From Bradyrhizobium sp. sGM-13 (GTDB lineage: Bacteria; Pseudomonadota; Alphaproteobacteria; Rhizobiales; Xanthobacteraceae), in assembly GCF_018398875.1 (NCBI RefSeq), contig NZ_JAGWDK010000013.1, forward strand, positions 62,001 to 126,000: 64,000 nt of DNA, given 5' to 3'. Shown here piece by piece: positions 24,409 to 32,704 of the stretch. Each line of letters starts with the position of its first letter. Positions within the stretch are counted from its first letter, which is position 1. Both the position numbers and the translations under genes were made by a program. Under the pieces are notes generated by a model. It made no database searches. It had not been told where the DNA came from and worked only from the letters and a program-made list of their open reading frames with translations.

Positions 24409-25515
24409 ATGCTGATCACCAATGTCCGGGCGCACCATATCCGTATTCCCTATGACGCCGGTGTCGCGAGTTTCAAGCAGGGCGCGTCCGCCATCTCGGC
24501 GCTGGAAATCGTCATGGTGGAAGTTTCGACCGACGCCGGCGTCACCGGCTGGGGCGATGCCTTTGCCTATGTCTGCCCGCGAACCAGCTACGCCGCCATC
24601 GACGAAATGATTGCGCCGCAGGCGCGGGGACAGGAAGTCCCAGATGCGGCCGGCATTCCCGCCTTCATGGAACAGATTCAGCGCAACCTGCATCTGTTCG
24701 GCCGCTATGGGATCACCATGTTTGCGATCTCAGCGCTGGATATTGCGCTGTGGGACCTCGCGGCAAAGGTCAAGGGCCTGCCGTTGCACCGCCTGATCGG
24801 CGAAGCCAGGCGCACTCGGATTCCTGCCTATGCGAGCCTGCTGCGGATCGGAAAGCCAGAGCTGATCGCAAGTGAATGCGAGACCGCGCTGCGGGAGGGC
24901 TACAAGGCGATCAAGCTGCACGAGACCACAACGCCTGCGGTATATGCCGCGCGGCAGGCGATCGGCGCCGGCATTCCGCTGATGGTCGACTTGAACTGTC
25001 CGCTGAATGGCGAGGCCGCGATCGCCTTCGCGCATTCCTGCCGCGACGCAGCGCCGATGTTCCTCGAGGAGCCGGTCTGGCCGCCGGAAGATTTTGCAAC
25101 GCTGGCCGACGTGCGAAGCAAGGGCGGGCTTAACGTTGCGGCCGGAGAGAATGCCTGCACGGTTCATCAATTCAGGCAGATGCTGAAGGCGGGCGCGGTA
25201 AGCCATGCGCAACCCTCCGTCATCAAGGTCGGCGGCATCACCGAGTATCTCAGGGTCGTCGACCTCGCCGACGAATTCGGCGTCAAGCTTGCACCGCATT
25301 CACCGTATTTCGGCCCGGGCTTCCTGGCGACGCTGCACTTGATGTCGCTGCGCGACGACTCGAGCTTTGTCGAGGTGTTCTCCATGAAACGCGCCGCCTG
25401 CTTGTGGCGCGGCCGCATCGACGTCGATGCCAATGGTAATGTGGAGGTGCCGCAGGGGCCGGGACTTGGTTACGAACCGGATAAGGCCGTCATGGAGCAA
25501 TACCGCGTGGCGTAA
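24409..25515 (+). CDS. Mandelate racemase/muconate lactonising enzyme family protein
   Basis: 368 aa enolase-superfamily protein. Capping domain 1-120, then the barrel with YKAIKLHE: Lys169 followed two residues on by His171, where the MR subgroup usually has KxK. Probable metal ligands are Asp194 (MVDLNC), Glu220 (FLEEP) and Glu247 (AAGENA); a candidate general base is His297 in LAPHSPYFGPG. It likely dehydrates or epimerises a sugar acid or related carboxylate. The ATG follows GGAGGG at suitable distance. Divergent from the AraC-GyrI regulator. Exact substrate cannot be read from the sequence. Confidence 0.9.
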   Translation: MLITNVRAHHIRIPYDAGVASFKQGASAISALEIVMVEVSTDAGVTGWGDAFAYVCPRTSYAAIDEMIAPQARGQEVPDAAGIPAFMEQIQRNLHLFGRYGITMFAISALDIALWDLAAKVKGLPLHRLIGEARRTRIPAYASLLRIGKPELIASECETALREGYKAIKLHETTTPAVYAARQAIGAGIPLMVDLNCPLNGEAAIAFAHSCRDAAPMFLEEPVWPPEDFATLADVRSKGGLNVAAGENACTVHQFRQMLKAGAVSHAQPSVIKVGGITEYLRVVDLADEFGVKLAPHSPYFGPGFLATLHLMSLRDDSSFVEVFSMKRAACLWRGRIDVDANGNVEVPQGPGLGYEPDKAVMEQYRVA

Positions 25516-25529
25516 TCCGCGAGGCAGCC

Positions 25530-25925
25530 CTACTTGGTGCCGTCTTTCGGCGTCGCCGCATCCTTCGCAGCAGGCGCTGAATCCTTCGCCGTGGGCGCAG
25601 CGGTCTTCTTCGCATCCTCCGCCGCCTTGTTCTGCGCCGCCTGCAACTCGCCGACCAGCTTCTGCAAGCCAATGACCGCGCTCTTCAGCGCCTCGATCTG
25701 CCGGTTGCTGGCATCAATTTTCTGCTGATGATCGGTGGTGAGTTTTGTGATCGTCTTCTGCAGGAAGTCGACATTGCTCTGCAGGCAAGAGGTGCGCCGC
25801 TCCATGGTTCTTTCGACGGTGCAGATCTCGATGCCGGGAACGTCCTGCGCGTGGACGCTCGCCGGCAACAAAGCCATCAGCAGCGCGATGGCGACGATCA
25901 TGATCCTGGGCATCGGAGCAATCAT
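25530..25925 (-). CDS. Small secreted coiled-coil protein
   Basis: 131 aa from the ATG at 25925, which is 6-7 nt from GAGGA; a TTG one codon earlier is possible. Signal peptide (RIMIVAIALLMALLPASVHAQ), two Cys (EICTVERTMERRTSCLQ) that could form a disulfide, a predicted coiled coil (VDFLQKTITKLTTDHQQKID to LVGELQAAQ) and an Ala/Lys/Pro-rich tail. Likely periplasmic; function unknown. Convergent with the enolase gene, 14 nt apart. Confidence 0.8.
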   Translation of the reverse strand: MIAPMPRIMIVAIALLMALLPASVHAQDVPGIEICTVERTMERRTSCLQSNVDFLQKTITKLTTDHQQKIDASNRQIEALKSAVIGLQKLVGELQAAQNKAAEDAKKTAAPTAKDSAPAAKDAATPKDGTK

Positions 25926-26119
25926 CAAAATCCTCGTTCCACAAGCATCTCACGCAGGGGAACGTCTATCACAGCAATTTGCGCGAAGCAGGGCCCCGTC
26001 CCCAGAGATACCATACTGATACCTCATTCAGGCGTTGTGCTTCATCCCGTTAACAGTGGATGGATTTCGCCGCACCTCAAACCGGTGTGTTTGCCGGGTG
26101 CGGCAGTGGAGATTGATTG

Positions 26120-26353
26120 ATGGCAACGCGTGAAAAACGACTGGCGCAGTTCGACGGCAATGGGGAGCCGCCGCAGAACCTGCCGGTGGAAGTTCTTTGC
26201 GAGGATCACAGCGGAACCTATCAACTGCCGTTCGCCTGTCGATGGATCGACGGTCAATGGCGCAATGACAGGACCGGCGGCATGGTAGAGGCCACCGTGG
26301 TCGGTTGGCGACTGCCGCGGCCGAGATCTGAAAATGCCGCGGAAAGGCCCTGA
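26120..26353 (+). CDS. Small conserved hypothetical protein
   Basis: 77 aa from the ATG at 26120, with GGAG 8 nt upstream; a TTG one codon before is less likely. Sequence MATREKRLAQFDGNGEPPQN continues through VEVLCEDHSGTYQLPFACRW and DGQWRNDRTGGMVEATVVGW. Hydrophilic with several Trp/Cys, no signal peptide and no known domain. It resembles the many short uncharacterised proteins conserved among Bradyrhizobium. Monocistronic. Confidence 0.75.
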   Translation: MATREKRLAQFDGNGEPPQNLPVEVLCEDHSGTYQLPFACRWIDGQWRNDRTGGMVEATVVGWRLPRPRSENAAERP

Positions 26354-26579
26354 CCCGTCGCAGATTGCGTCAAAATGCGACGGACGCGCGCGGAACTTTA
26401 AGGTTCGGAACAGCTACGGAACGAACCGCGCCCGAATCACTGATTTGGCGTCGTACGCTCCTGTTCACGGCTAAATGTCGGGCGCCATCCCAGCCGGCGC
26501 ACCACATAAAGCACCACAGCAATCGGCCGCAGCCAGCGGCCGACGACAAAGGTTAATTCCTCAGGCGACGACACGGCGG

Positions 26580-27014
26580 TCAGCTCCACGGCGTGGGCGG
26601 CGGCACCTTGTCGACCGCCGGAGGCACGTCGACGGTCTTGAAGTCGGCGGGGCTGACGATCTCGAGGTACTCCATGTCCTTCGAGTAATCGTACAGGTAA
26701 TGCGTGATGCCGGGTCGCTGGTGCACGACATCGCCGGCCTGCACCAGGGTTGACTTGTCCTCATACATGAAGCGCGCCCAACCCTTGGTCATGATCACGA
26801 TCTGGAATTCGCATTCGTGCTTGTGCCAGCCGGTGCCCTCTTCAGGCGGCAAGTCGGGGTTGGCCTTGACCAGATGGCAAATCACCTGCCCGCCGGTGGC
26901 ATCGGCAATGCCGAGATCGCGATACAGGAAGAAGTCGCGCAGACCTCCGCCCTTAAACTCGGTATCGCCGGGTTTGACGTGAGAGAATTTACTGACGACG
27001 GCCTGCTTGTTCAT
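26580..27014 (-). CDS. Cupin-domain protein
   Basis: 144 aa from the ATG at 27014 (MNKQAVVSKFSHVKPGDTEF); upstream in-frame codons look non-coding. One cupin barrel: PPEEGTGWHKHECEFQIVIM gives motif 1 (His-x-His-x-Glu pattern) and AGDVVHQRPGITHYLYDYS motif 2 (GDxxxxPxxxxH). No signal peptide, so cytoplasmic, and no assigned reaction. Proteins like this often bind a metal and a small carboxylic or sugar ligand. Single gene. Confidence 0.88.
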   Translation of the reverse strand: MNKQAVVSKFSHVKPGDTEFKGGGLRDFFLYRDLGIADATGGQVICHLVKANPDLPPEEGTGWHKHECEFQIVIMTKGWARFMYEDKSTLVQAGDVVHQRPGITHYLYDYSKDMEYLEIVSPADFKTVDVPPAVDKVPPPTPWS

Positions 27015-27322
27015 CGAAGCCTCCACGGTTCGCGTTGGCGGGACCGCGACAGGCGAAGAGCGTCCAAATTTTCGGCAGCGTCGCATCGTCGCGTTCACGG
27101 CTGCATGCTGCCATGCGAAATCCACGCCAGTCGCGTTGCGATGCAGCGATCTGGCCGGCATCGGTTCAGTGAACAGCTTGGCCGGAGGCAGAAATCCGGT
27201 TTCAGCAGCTTGCGAAAACGGTGAGGGGACCGGGCGCTGCGCCGGTCACGGGTGGCACGGGCTTGAGCAAAGCCTGCCCGTTGCCTGAGCCGTCCAAACG
27301 GGCATGGCCGCGCCAGGCCTGC
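27015..27322. other. Intergenic region with one hairpin
   Basis: No credible gene. ACGGGC and GCCCGT (about 27256-27282) can pair around a 13-nt loop downstream of the GST gene and might aid termination; there is no T-run. Confidence 0.35.
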
Positions 27323-27976
27323 CTAATATTCGACCTCGAGTTCCTCGATATCGGCCGGCTCGGCTTTGGCGGCCTCGATCCATTCCTGCATCTCTGGTAT
27401 CGCCATGATGGTGTTGGCGTAGGCCGCGAGCTCGGGCTCGAGCTTGACGTCATAGGTCATGAAACGGGTCACGACGGGCGCGTACATGGCGTCCGCCATG
27501 GTGCGCTCGCCGAACAGGAACGGCCCGCCTGATTCCGCAAGGCATTCGCGCCAGATGGTGCAGACCCGGTCGATATCGGCCTGCGCGCGCGACCAGATCT
27601 TGAAGCCCGGGAAATGGCCCTTCAGGTTGACCGGCAGCGAGGCACGCAGGGTGGTGAAGCCGGAATGGATTTCACCGCAGATCGAGCGGCAATGGGCGCG
27701 CCGGATCCGGTCGGCCGGCAGCAGGCCGGCGTCGGGCATAACCTCGTTGAGATATTCCGCGATCGCCAGCGTATCCCAGATGGTGGCGCCGTCGTGGCGC
27801 AGGCACGGCACCAGGATCGACGACGACAGCAGCAGGATTTCGGCCCGCGCCGAGGCATCGTCGGGAGCGGTGATGACCTCCTCGAACTCAAGCCCTGAGA
27901 ACTTCGCCAGCAGCCAGCCGCGCAGCGACCAGGACGAGTAATTCTTGCTGGATATGGTCAGTGTGGTCGTCGCCAT
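27323..27976 (-). CDS. Glutathione S-transferase family protein
   Basis: 217 aa from the ATG at 27976 (MATTTLTISSKNYSSWSLRG), preceded by GAGGGAAGG. N-terminal thioredoxin-like domain with the YSSWSLRGW active-site helix start (Ser/Tyr) and cis-Pro in SILVPCL, then WDTLAIAEYLNE for glutathione binding; an all-helical C-terminal domain follows with FGERTMADAMYAPVVTRF. It conjugates or reduces electrophiles with glutathione; the exact class is unclear. Divergent from the PHA depolymerase gene with 174 nt between. Confidence 0.92.
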   Translation of the reverse strand: MATTTLTISSKNYSSWSLRGWLLAKFSGLEFEEVITAPDDASARAEILLLSSSILVPCLRHDGATIWDTLAIAEYLNEVMPDAGLLPADRIRRAHCRSICGEIHSGFTTLRASLPVNLKGHFPGFKIWSRAQADIDRVCTIWRECLAESGGPFLFGERTMADAMYAPVVTRFMTYDVKLEPELAAYANTIMAIPEMQEWIEAAKAEPADIEELEVEY

Positions 27977-28150
27977 ATGGCCTTCCCTCGAACCCAAAAC
28001 GCCTTTGCCAGGCAAGGACGGCCGACCGCGCCGCCGCCCAATGCCTGTGCGTCGGGCATTTGTACAGCAAGCCACGTGCCAGTTTCAGAGGCGGCCAGCC
28101 CGGCTCTGGCGTCGATATTGCATGGCATCACGCGACAGGGGCTGATGTGA

Positions 28151-29374
28151 ATGATGTCAATGATGTACCAGGCCTATCAGAACCACATGGACCTGACGTC
28201 GCCATGGCGGACCGGGGCGGCAGCGGCGCTCAGATATCTGAACCTGGTGCCGCAGGGCGTCTCCGACAAATTGTTCGGCCGGCTGGCCGCTTCGCTCGAA
28301 CTGATCTCGCGCTCCACGCTCACCTATCACCGGCCAGCCTATGGCATCGACAGCGTACTGGTCGGCAATCGGGAGCTGGAGGTAACCGAGGAAGTCACCT
28401 TCGCCACCCCGTTCGGCTCGCTCTTGCATTTCAAGAAGGAGAACGCGCCGGAGCAGCCGCGACTGTTGCTGGTGGCGCCGATGTCCGGCCATTTCGCCAC
28501 GCTATTGCGCAGCACCGTGAAGACGTTGCTGCAGGACCACGACGTCTACATCACCGACTGGCACAATCCGCGCGACATTCCGCTTCATGCCGGCCGGTTC
28601 GGGTTGGAGGATTACACCGACCACCTGATCACCTTCCTGGACAAGATCGGTCCGCGTGCGCACATGGTGGCGATCTGCCAGCCGTCGGTGTCGGCGCTGG
28701 CTGCGGCTGCCGTGATGTCGGAGGATAATCACCCCGCCCGCCCGGCGACGCTAACCCTGATGGCCGGGCCGATCGACACCCGGATCCAGCCGACCAAGGT
28801 CAATGAATTCGCCAAGAGCAAGCCGATCAACTGGTTCGAAAAGAACCTGATCAATTACGTGCCGGTGCAGTGCAAGGGCGCGTTCCGAAAAGTCTATCCC
28901 GGCTTCGTGCAGCTCACCGCCTTCGTATCGATGAATCTGGAACGCCACATCAAGCAGCACGTCGACCTCGCCAATCATCTCGCCAGGGGCGAGAAGGAAA
29001 AAGCCGCTATCATCAAGACCTTCTACGACGAATATTTTGCAGTCATGGACCTGCCCGCCGAATTCTATATCGAGACCGTGCGCGACGTGTTTCAGGACCA
29101 TCTGTTGCCGCAGGGCAAACTGATGCATCGCGGCCGGAAGGTCGACCCGGCCGCGATCAGGCGCATGGGCCTGATGACGGTCGAAGGCGAGAGGGACGAT
29201 ATCTGTTCGATCGGCCAGACGCTGGCGGCACAGGACCTCTGCACCGGCGTGCGCGCCTATCGCAAGGTGCACCACATGCAGGCCGGCGTCGGCCATTACG
29301 GCGTGTTTTCCGGCAAGCGCTGGAACAACGAGATCTATCCGCTGCTGCGGGACTTCGTGCATTTGAATTCGTGA
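28151..29374 (+). CDS. phaZ: Intracellular polyhydroxyalkanoate depolymerase
   Basis: 407 aa, the usual size of PhaZ of the intracellular type. The N-terminus (MYQAYQNHMDLTSPWRTGA) and the central VAICQPSVSALAA match the family, where a Cys replaces the Ser of the lipase box (CQPS). The C-terminal catalytic residues fall in MTVEGERDDICS and HMQAGVGHYGVFSGKRW. The enzyme releases 3-hydroxybutyrate from the cell's own PHB granules. Several in-frame ATGs occur at the start (28151, 28154, 28160, 28163), so the first residues are uncertain. No phasin or synthase gene is nearby. Confidence 0.9.
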   Translation: MMSMMYQAYQNHMDLTSPWRTGAAAALRYLNLVPQGVSDKLFGRLAASLELISRSTLTYHRPAYGIDSVLVGNRELEVTEEVTFATPFGSLLHFKKENAPEQPRLLLVAPMSGHFATLLRSTVKTLLQDHDVYITDWHNPRDIPLHAGRFGLEDYTDHLITFLDKIGPRAHMVAICQPSVSALAAAAVMSEDNHPARPATLTLMAGPIDTRIQPTKVNEFAKSKPINWFEKNLINYVPVQCKGAFRKVYPGFVQLTAFVSMNLERHIKQHVDLANHLARGEKEKAAIIKTFYDEYFAVMDLPAEFYIETVRDVFQDHLLPQGKLMHRGRKVDPAAIRRMGLMTVEGERDDICSIGQTLAAQDLCTGVRAYRKVHHMQAGVGHYGVFSGKRWNNEIYPLLRDFVHLNS

Positions 29375-29395
29375 GGGGCGCACCGCTCTCTCCAC

Positions 29396-29481
29396 GTCAT
29401 TGCGAGGAGCAAAGCGACGAAGCAATCCATTGGCTCCCCGTGCGCCGAGAGATGGATTGCTTCGCTTCGCTCGCAATGACG
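29396..29481. repeat. Dispersed palindromic repeat, family B
   Basis: GTCATTGCGAGGAGC... ends ...GCTCGCAATGACG; termini are inverted complements and the inner arms GAAGCAATCCAT / ATGGATTGCTTC pair around a 19-nt loop. Found 22 nt after phaZ. A half copy lies at 45420-45463. Confidence 0.8.
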
Positions 29482-29564
29482 GAGTGGCGGGTCTAGCCGT
29501 CCTCCCTCTCGCGCGCTAGCATTTGCCAAGATCGACCGCTCAAGAGTCGTCCCGGGAGGAATTC

Positions 29565-30362
29565 ATGATGCGGCTTTCAAAAACACTTCGCACCCTCGCG
29601 CTCGCCACTCTCAGTGCGTTCCTGCTGACCGTCACAGCCACGGCTGCCGAGGTGCGCGTGATGATCTCGGGCGGACTGTCGGCCGCCTACAAGGCGCTGA
29701 TTCCGGAATTCGAACGCAGCACCGGCCACAAGGTGCTGACCGCTTACGGGCCGTCGATGGGCACGACCACGAATGCTATCCCGGTGCGGCTGGAGCGCGG
29801 CGAGCCGGCCGACGTCCTCATCATGGTCGGTTATGCGCTCGACGATCTCGCCAAGAAAGGCAAAGTGACTGCCGGCTCCAGCGTTGATCTCGTCAAGTCG
29901 CCGATCGGGGTTGCCGTTAAGTCGGGCACGCCGAAGCCCGACATCTCTACGGCGGATGCGGTCAAGCGCGCCCTGCTGGCGGTGAAGACGGTCGCCTATT
30001 CCGACAGCGCCAGCGGCGTCTATGTCTCGACCGAGATGTTCGGCAAGCTCGGCATTACCGACGCCATGAAAGACAAAGCCAGGAAAATCCCGGCAACGCC
30101 GGTCGGCGAGATCGTCGCGCGCGGCGATGCCGAGATCGGCTTTCAGCAGATGAGCGAATTAAAGCCGGTGGAAGGCATCGAGATCGTCGGCCCGCTGCCG
30201 AACGAGTTGCAGAAGATCACGGTGTTCTCCGCAGGGATCGCCAGCGTCTCGAAAGAACCCGAGGCCGGCAAGGCGCTGATCAAGTTCCTAGCCTCACCCG
30301 CCGCGCGTCCCGAAATCGTCAAGAGCGGGCTGGACCCGATTCCGGCGGGCGCGACGAACTAA
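29565..30362 (+). CDS. Molybdate-type ABC transporter substrate-binding protein (ModA-like)
   Basis: 265 aa from the ATG at 29565, placed 4 nt after GGGAGGA. The signal peptide (LRTLALATLSAFLLTVTATAAE) is followed by VRVMISGGLSAAYKALIPEF and ALIKFLASPAA near the end, the SBP_bac_11/ModA pattern. These periplasmic receptors usually bind molybdate or tungstate, but this group also includes receptors for other oxyanions and small acids. No ModB or ModC gene follows, so it is an orphan receptor and the ligand is unproven. Confidence 0.85.
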   Translation: MMRLSKTLRTLALATLSAFLLTVTATAAEVRVMISGGLSAAYKALIPEFERSTGHKVLTAYGPSMGTTTNAIPVRLERGEPADVLIMVGYALDDLAKKGKVTAGSSVDLVKSPIGVAVKSGTPKPDISTADAVKRALLAVKTVAYSDSASGVYVSTEMFGKLGITDAMKDKARKIPATPVGEIVARGDAEIGFQQMSELKPVEGIEIVGPLPNELQKITVFSAGIASVSKEPEAGKALIKFLASPAARPEIVKSGLDPIPAGATN

Positions 30363-30541
30363 AGCACCGCAGGGCCTGGACACAAAATCGCGAAAACAAC
30401 CCCATGCACAGTAGGCTTGCGCCCCGGCTCGCAGCACTCGTGCTGACCTGCGTCCGGGCACGAGAAGAAAAAGCTCGCTCATCGTCCATGTCTGGCATCA
30501 CACCAGCAACCCAGGTAGCTGGTCGGTCTCCGGATGTGCGC

Positions 30542-31345
30542 TCAGCAGCGGGTGAGATAACGGCACGCCACCTCGCGAGCAAAGCGCAGGCGACGGTTGG
30601 CATAGGCGCGGCCGCCATAGAGGCGGAAGTCGACAAACGTGGCAAAGGCCACGACACCCTCGGTGATCGACATCGTGTAGTTGCACTGGAACACGGGGTT
30701 CAGCGTCCCCTGACAGCGCGCTGAGAAAAACTCGTCGTCGGATCCGCCGACATAATAGGAGAAGCTGGAGACGCCCCGGTAATGCGCCAAGCCTTCAAAA
30801 CTGTCGGCCTGCCGATTCGGCGCGGATCGCGTAACATTGGCACGTACATCAGCGGCATAGGCTTCATTTGGCTTTGTGCTGGGGCTGATCTGAACCGACG
30901 TCTGTTCGGTGCGCATGCGCTGGCCGGCAGTCGTACGGTCAAGGCCGTCTCGCCGCGCCCGCTCCGCCACCGCCACGCTCCAGGCCTCGCCGCTACCGTC
31001 AGCGAACACGAGTTCGACCTCGTTCGAACTCAGTTGCGGCGGCAGCGGCCCTTGGCCACTGTGTGGCGCACGATTGACGAAAACCACATAGGCTCGCGGC
31101 ACGACGAGGTCTGGGAAGTTGGCTTTGCCGACCACATCGTTGACGAGGCTGATGCGGATCGGGGTCATGTCGAGCAAGAAGTGGAGATAATCCGCCCGGC
31201 CCAGATTGGGCACTTCGTCGGCATGGGCGAGATCGACGCAGAAGCCGCCCAACACCCTCAATGCGACCGCAGCAACGAGCGCCAGGTCCATGCGACGGCA
31301 CACCCGCTTCATGGTGCCGGCGCGCTTCAGTGGATTGCCGCTCAT
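30542..31345 (-). CDS. Secreted hypothetical protein, last gene of an unrecognised cassette
   Basis: 267 aa. The ATG at 31345 overlaps the upstream gene's stop (ATGA), which implies translational coupling; an inner ATG at 31312 gives the best signal peptide (KRVCRRMDLALVAAVALRVL, ending DLAHA). The mature part is beta-rich, with PNLGRADYLHFLLDMTPIRI, YVVFVNRAPHSGQGPLPPQL and four Cys near the C-terminus (SARCQG, FQCNYT, EVACRYLTRC) that could form disulfides. No domain is recognised. Terminal gene of the set 33484-30542. Confidence 0.75.
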   Translation of the reverse strand: MSGNPLKRAGTMKRVCRRMDLALVAAVALRVLGGFCVDLAHADEVPNLGRADYLHFLLDMTPIRISLVNDVVGKANFPDLVVPRAYVVFVNRAPHSGQGPLPPQLSSNEVELVFADGSGEAWSVAVAERARRDGLDRTTAGQRMRTEQTSVQISPSTKPNEAYAADVRANVTRSAPNRQADSFEGLAHYRGVSSFSYYVGGSDDEFFSARCQGTLNPVFQCNYTMSITEGVVAFATFVDFRLYGGRAYANRRLRFAREVACRYLTRC

Positions 31346-31749
31346 CCTTCGCACTTCCACTCCTTGCGGGTGCTCGGATCAGGTCCAGCAAGTTCCGTGT
31401 AGTACGTCGAGACGCGATACGGGCTAACTCCTTGCTGAACGAGATTTTGCCAGACCTGAACGAATACCTCTTTGTCGAAGTGGGTCCTTATGTTGACCGC
31501 TCTATAATTCATTTCACAAAGCTCGCTGCACCGTCGGTAAAGCTCCACCGCGTCGGCGTCTGGATACTGTTGCTTTATTTTGTAATAGCCAAAATCATAT
31601 GACGCCTCAAACGGCACATCGGCACCGCCGACGATCAACTTGAAGTGCGTCCTGCGCTCCATCGGAGGCTCATCGCGCACCCATTGAACCGCCAGACCGC
31701 TTTCCACATGCGTGGAGCGTCGTCGTTCCGGATCGAGTATGATCGTCAT
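31342..31749 (-). CDS. Hypothetical protein of the cassette
   Basis: 135 aa from the ATG at 31749, with GAGGAAG about 10 nt upstream. Sequence begins MTIILDPERRRSTHVESGLA; later parts read HFKLIVGGADVPFEASYDFG and ELYRRCSELCEMNYRAVNIR. No signal peptide or transmembrane segment and no recognised family. It starts 64 nt after the second paralogue of the duplicated pair and overlaps the next gene by 4 nt. A soluble partner of its neighbours is a guess from position only. Confidence 0.65.
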   Translation of the reverse strand: MTIILDPERRRSTHVESGLAVQWVRDEPPMERRTHFKLIVGGADVPFEASYDFGYYKIKQQYPDADAVELYRRCSELCEMNYRAVNIRTHFDKEVFVQVWQNLVQQGVSPYRVSTYYTELAGPDPSTRKEWKCEG

Positions 31750-31813
31750 GCCGCCATCTTCCTCAGACTTCGCAACGAGTGTACCAACACGGTCGGAACG
31801 CCTGCCGCAACGC

Positions 31814-32626
31814 TTATGAGCCGTGCGTTTGTCCGATCCCATATTTGGCCTTGAATTTTGTCAGCACGCGCCGCGCGAGGATGATGCCTCCTCCCGGCGA
31901 GGGGGCGATCCACTGATAACCGCCCTCCGGCAGTAGTGCGTCTGGCTGCCAGGCACCATCCCGCCAAAGATTATTCAGCACGACCGTCAAGGAGAGGGGG
32001 TCGTCAGCGTGATCCTTGAATATCTCTACAATCTCGTCAGGCATCGTCCGCACGATCTCGTCGGATTCGGATTCGAGCTGGCGCTCTTCTATTTCCGCCA
32101 GCGACTTGAAGTCCTCGTTCCAGAAATGGCCGGCGACCATCGTCGGACCGATCTTGTCGGTCCAACGATATTGCGCACCCACCGGCTCGAGATAACCCGC
32201 TTCGGCAAGCGCTCGCGCGGCGTTGCGATGTATCTCCCGGCAGTCAAACGGCTCGCGGCCGGTAGGCATCGGCGGGTCGCCATATCCGCAAACGACCCCC
32301 AGATAGGCTTCCAGCATTTTTGCGAAGCGTGGGTCATCTTTCCTGACCCGCCCTGCCAGAAATTCTGGCATCGCATCGGCATCCATCGTCAAGGCGTGCA
32401 GGCAGTACCAGGTCTCGCCCGGCTTATCCGCCCGCGGGACGGGCGCGAGCAGCCCGAACTTCGTCAACGTGGCCGTCGCTTCTTCGAACGCCGTCATGGA
32501 GTCGTGATAGAAGGTCGCGCCCTTGCGTCTTGGAGGGCCATCCTGGCTATGCTTGGTCAGGTGACGCACGATCGAGGCGGCAAGCTCACCGCAAAGCCGG
32601 CCTTCGATACCATCTGTCTCAACCAT
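31814..32626 (-). CDS. Hypothetical protein, tandem paralogue 2
   Basis: 270 aa from the ATG at 32626, with GGAGGGG about 9 nt upstream. It shares long identical blocks with the preceding gene: EGRLCGELAASI, LTKFGLLAPVPRAD, HALTMDADAMPE, ARALAE-GYLEPVGAQYRWTD and the C-terminal KF-AKYGI. Mixed alpha-helical, no signal peptide or transmembrane helix. It has a 4-residue insertion (RRKG region) and diverged residues near 230-250 relative to its partner. Function unknown; both copies stay intact, which suggests selection on both. Confidence 0.75.
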   Translation of the reverse strand: MVETDGIEGRLCGELAASIVRHLTKHSQDGPPRRKGATFYHDSMTAFEEATATLTKFGLLAPVPRADKPGETWYCLHALTMDADAMPEFLAGRVRKDDPRFAKMLEAYLGVVCGYGDPPMPTGREPFDCREIHRNAARALAEAGYLEPVGAQYRWTDKIGPTMVAGHFWNEDFKSLAEIEERQLESESDEIVRTMPDEIVEIFKDHADDPLSLTVVLNNLWRDGAWQPDALLPEGGYQWIAPSPGGGIILARRVLTKFKAKYGIGQTHGS

Positions 32627-32704
32627 GCGGCCACCCCTCCATGCCTTCAGACACCTTCCGGTGGCTGCAGATACAGGCCAGAGCCGGAAGGCTTGCCGCA
32701 ACGC

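Noticed and set aside
24409..25515. The enolase-superfamily gene as possible source of the 45 kb enolase fragment
   Set aside because: Its C-terminus (GYEPDKAVMEQYRVA) is unlike the fragment's LPGIGFEGKSDLYAEV end, so they belong to different subgroups.
29565..30362. Start of a full molybdate ABC transporter operon
   Set aside because: No permease or ATPase follows; the next genes are on the other strand and unrelated.
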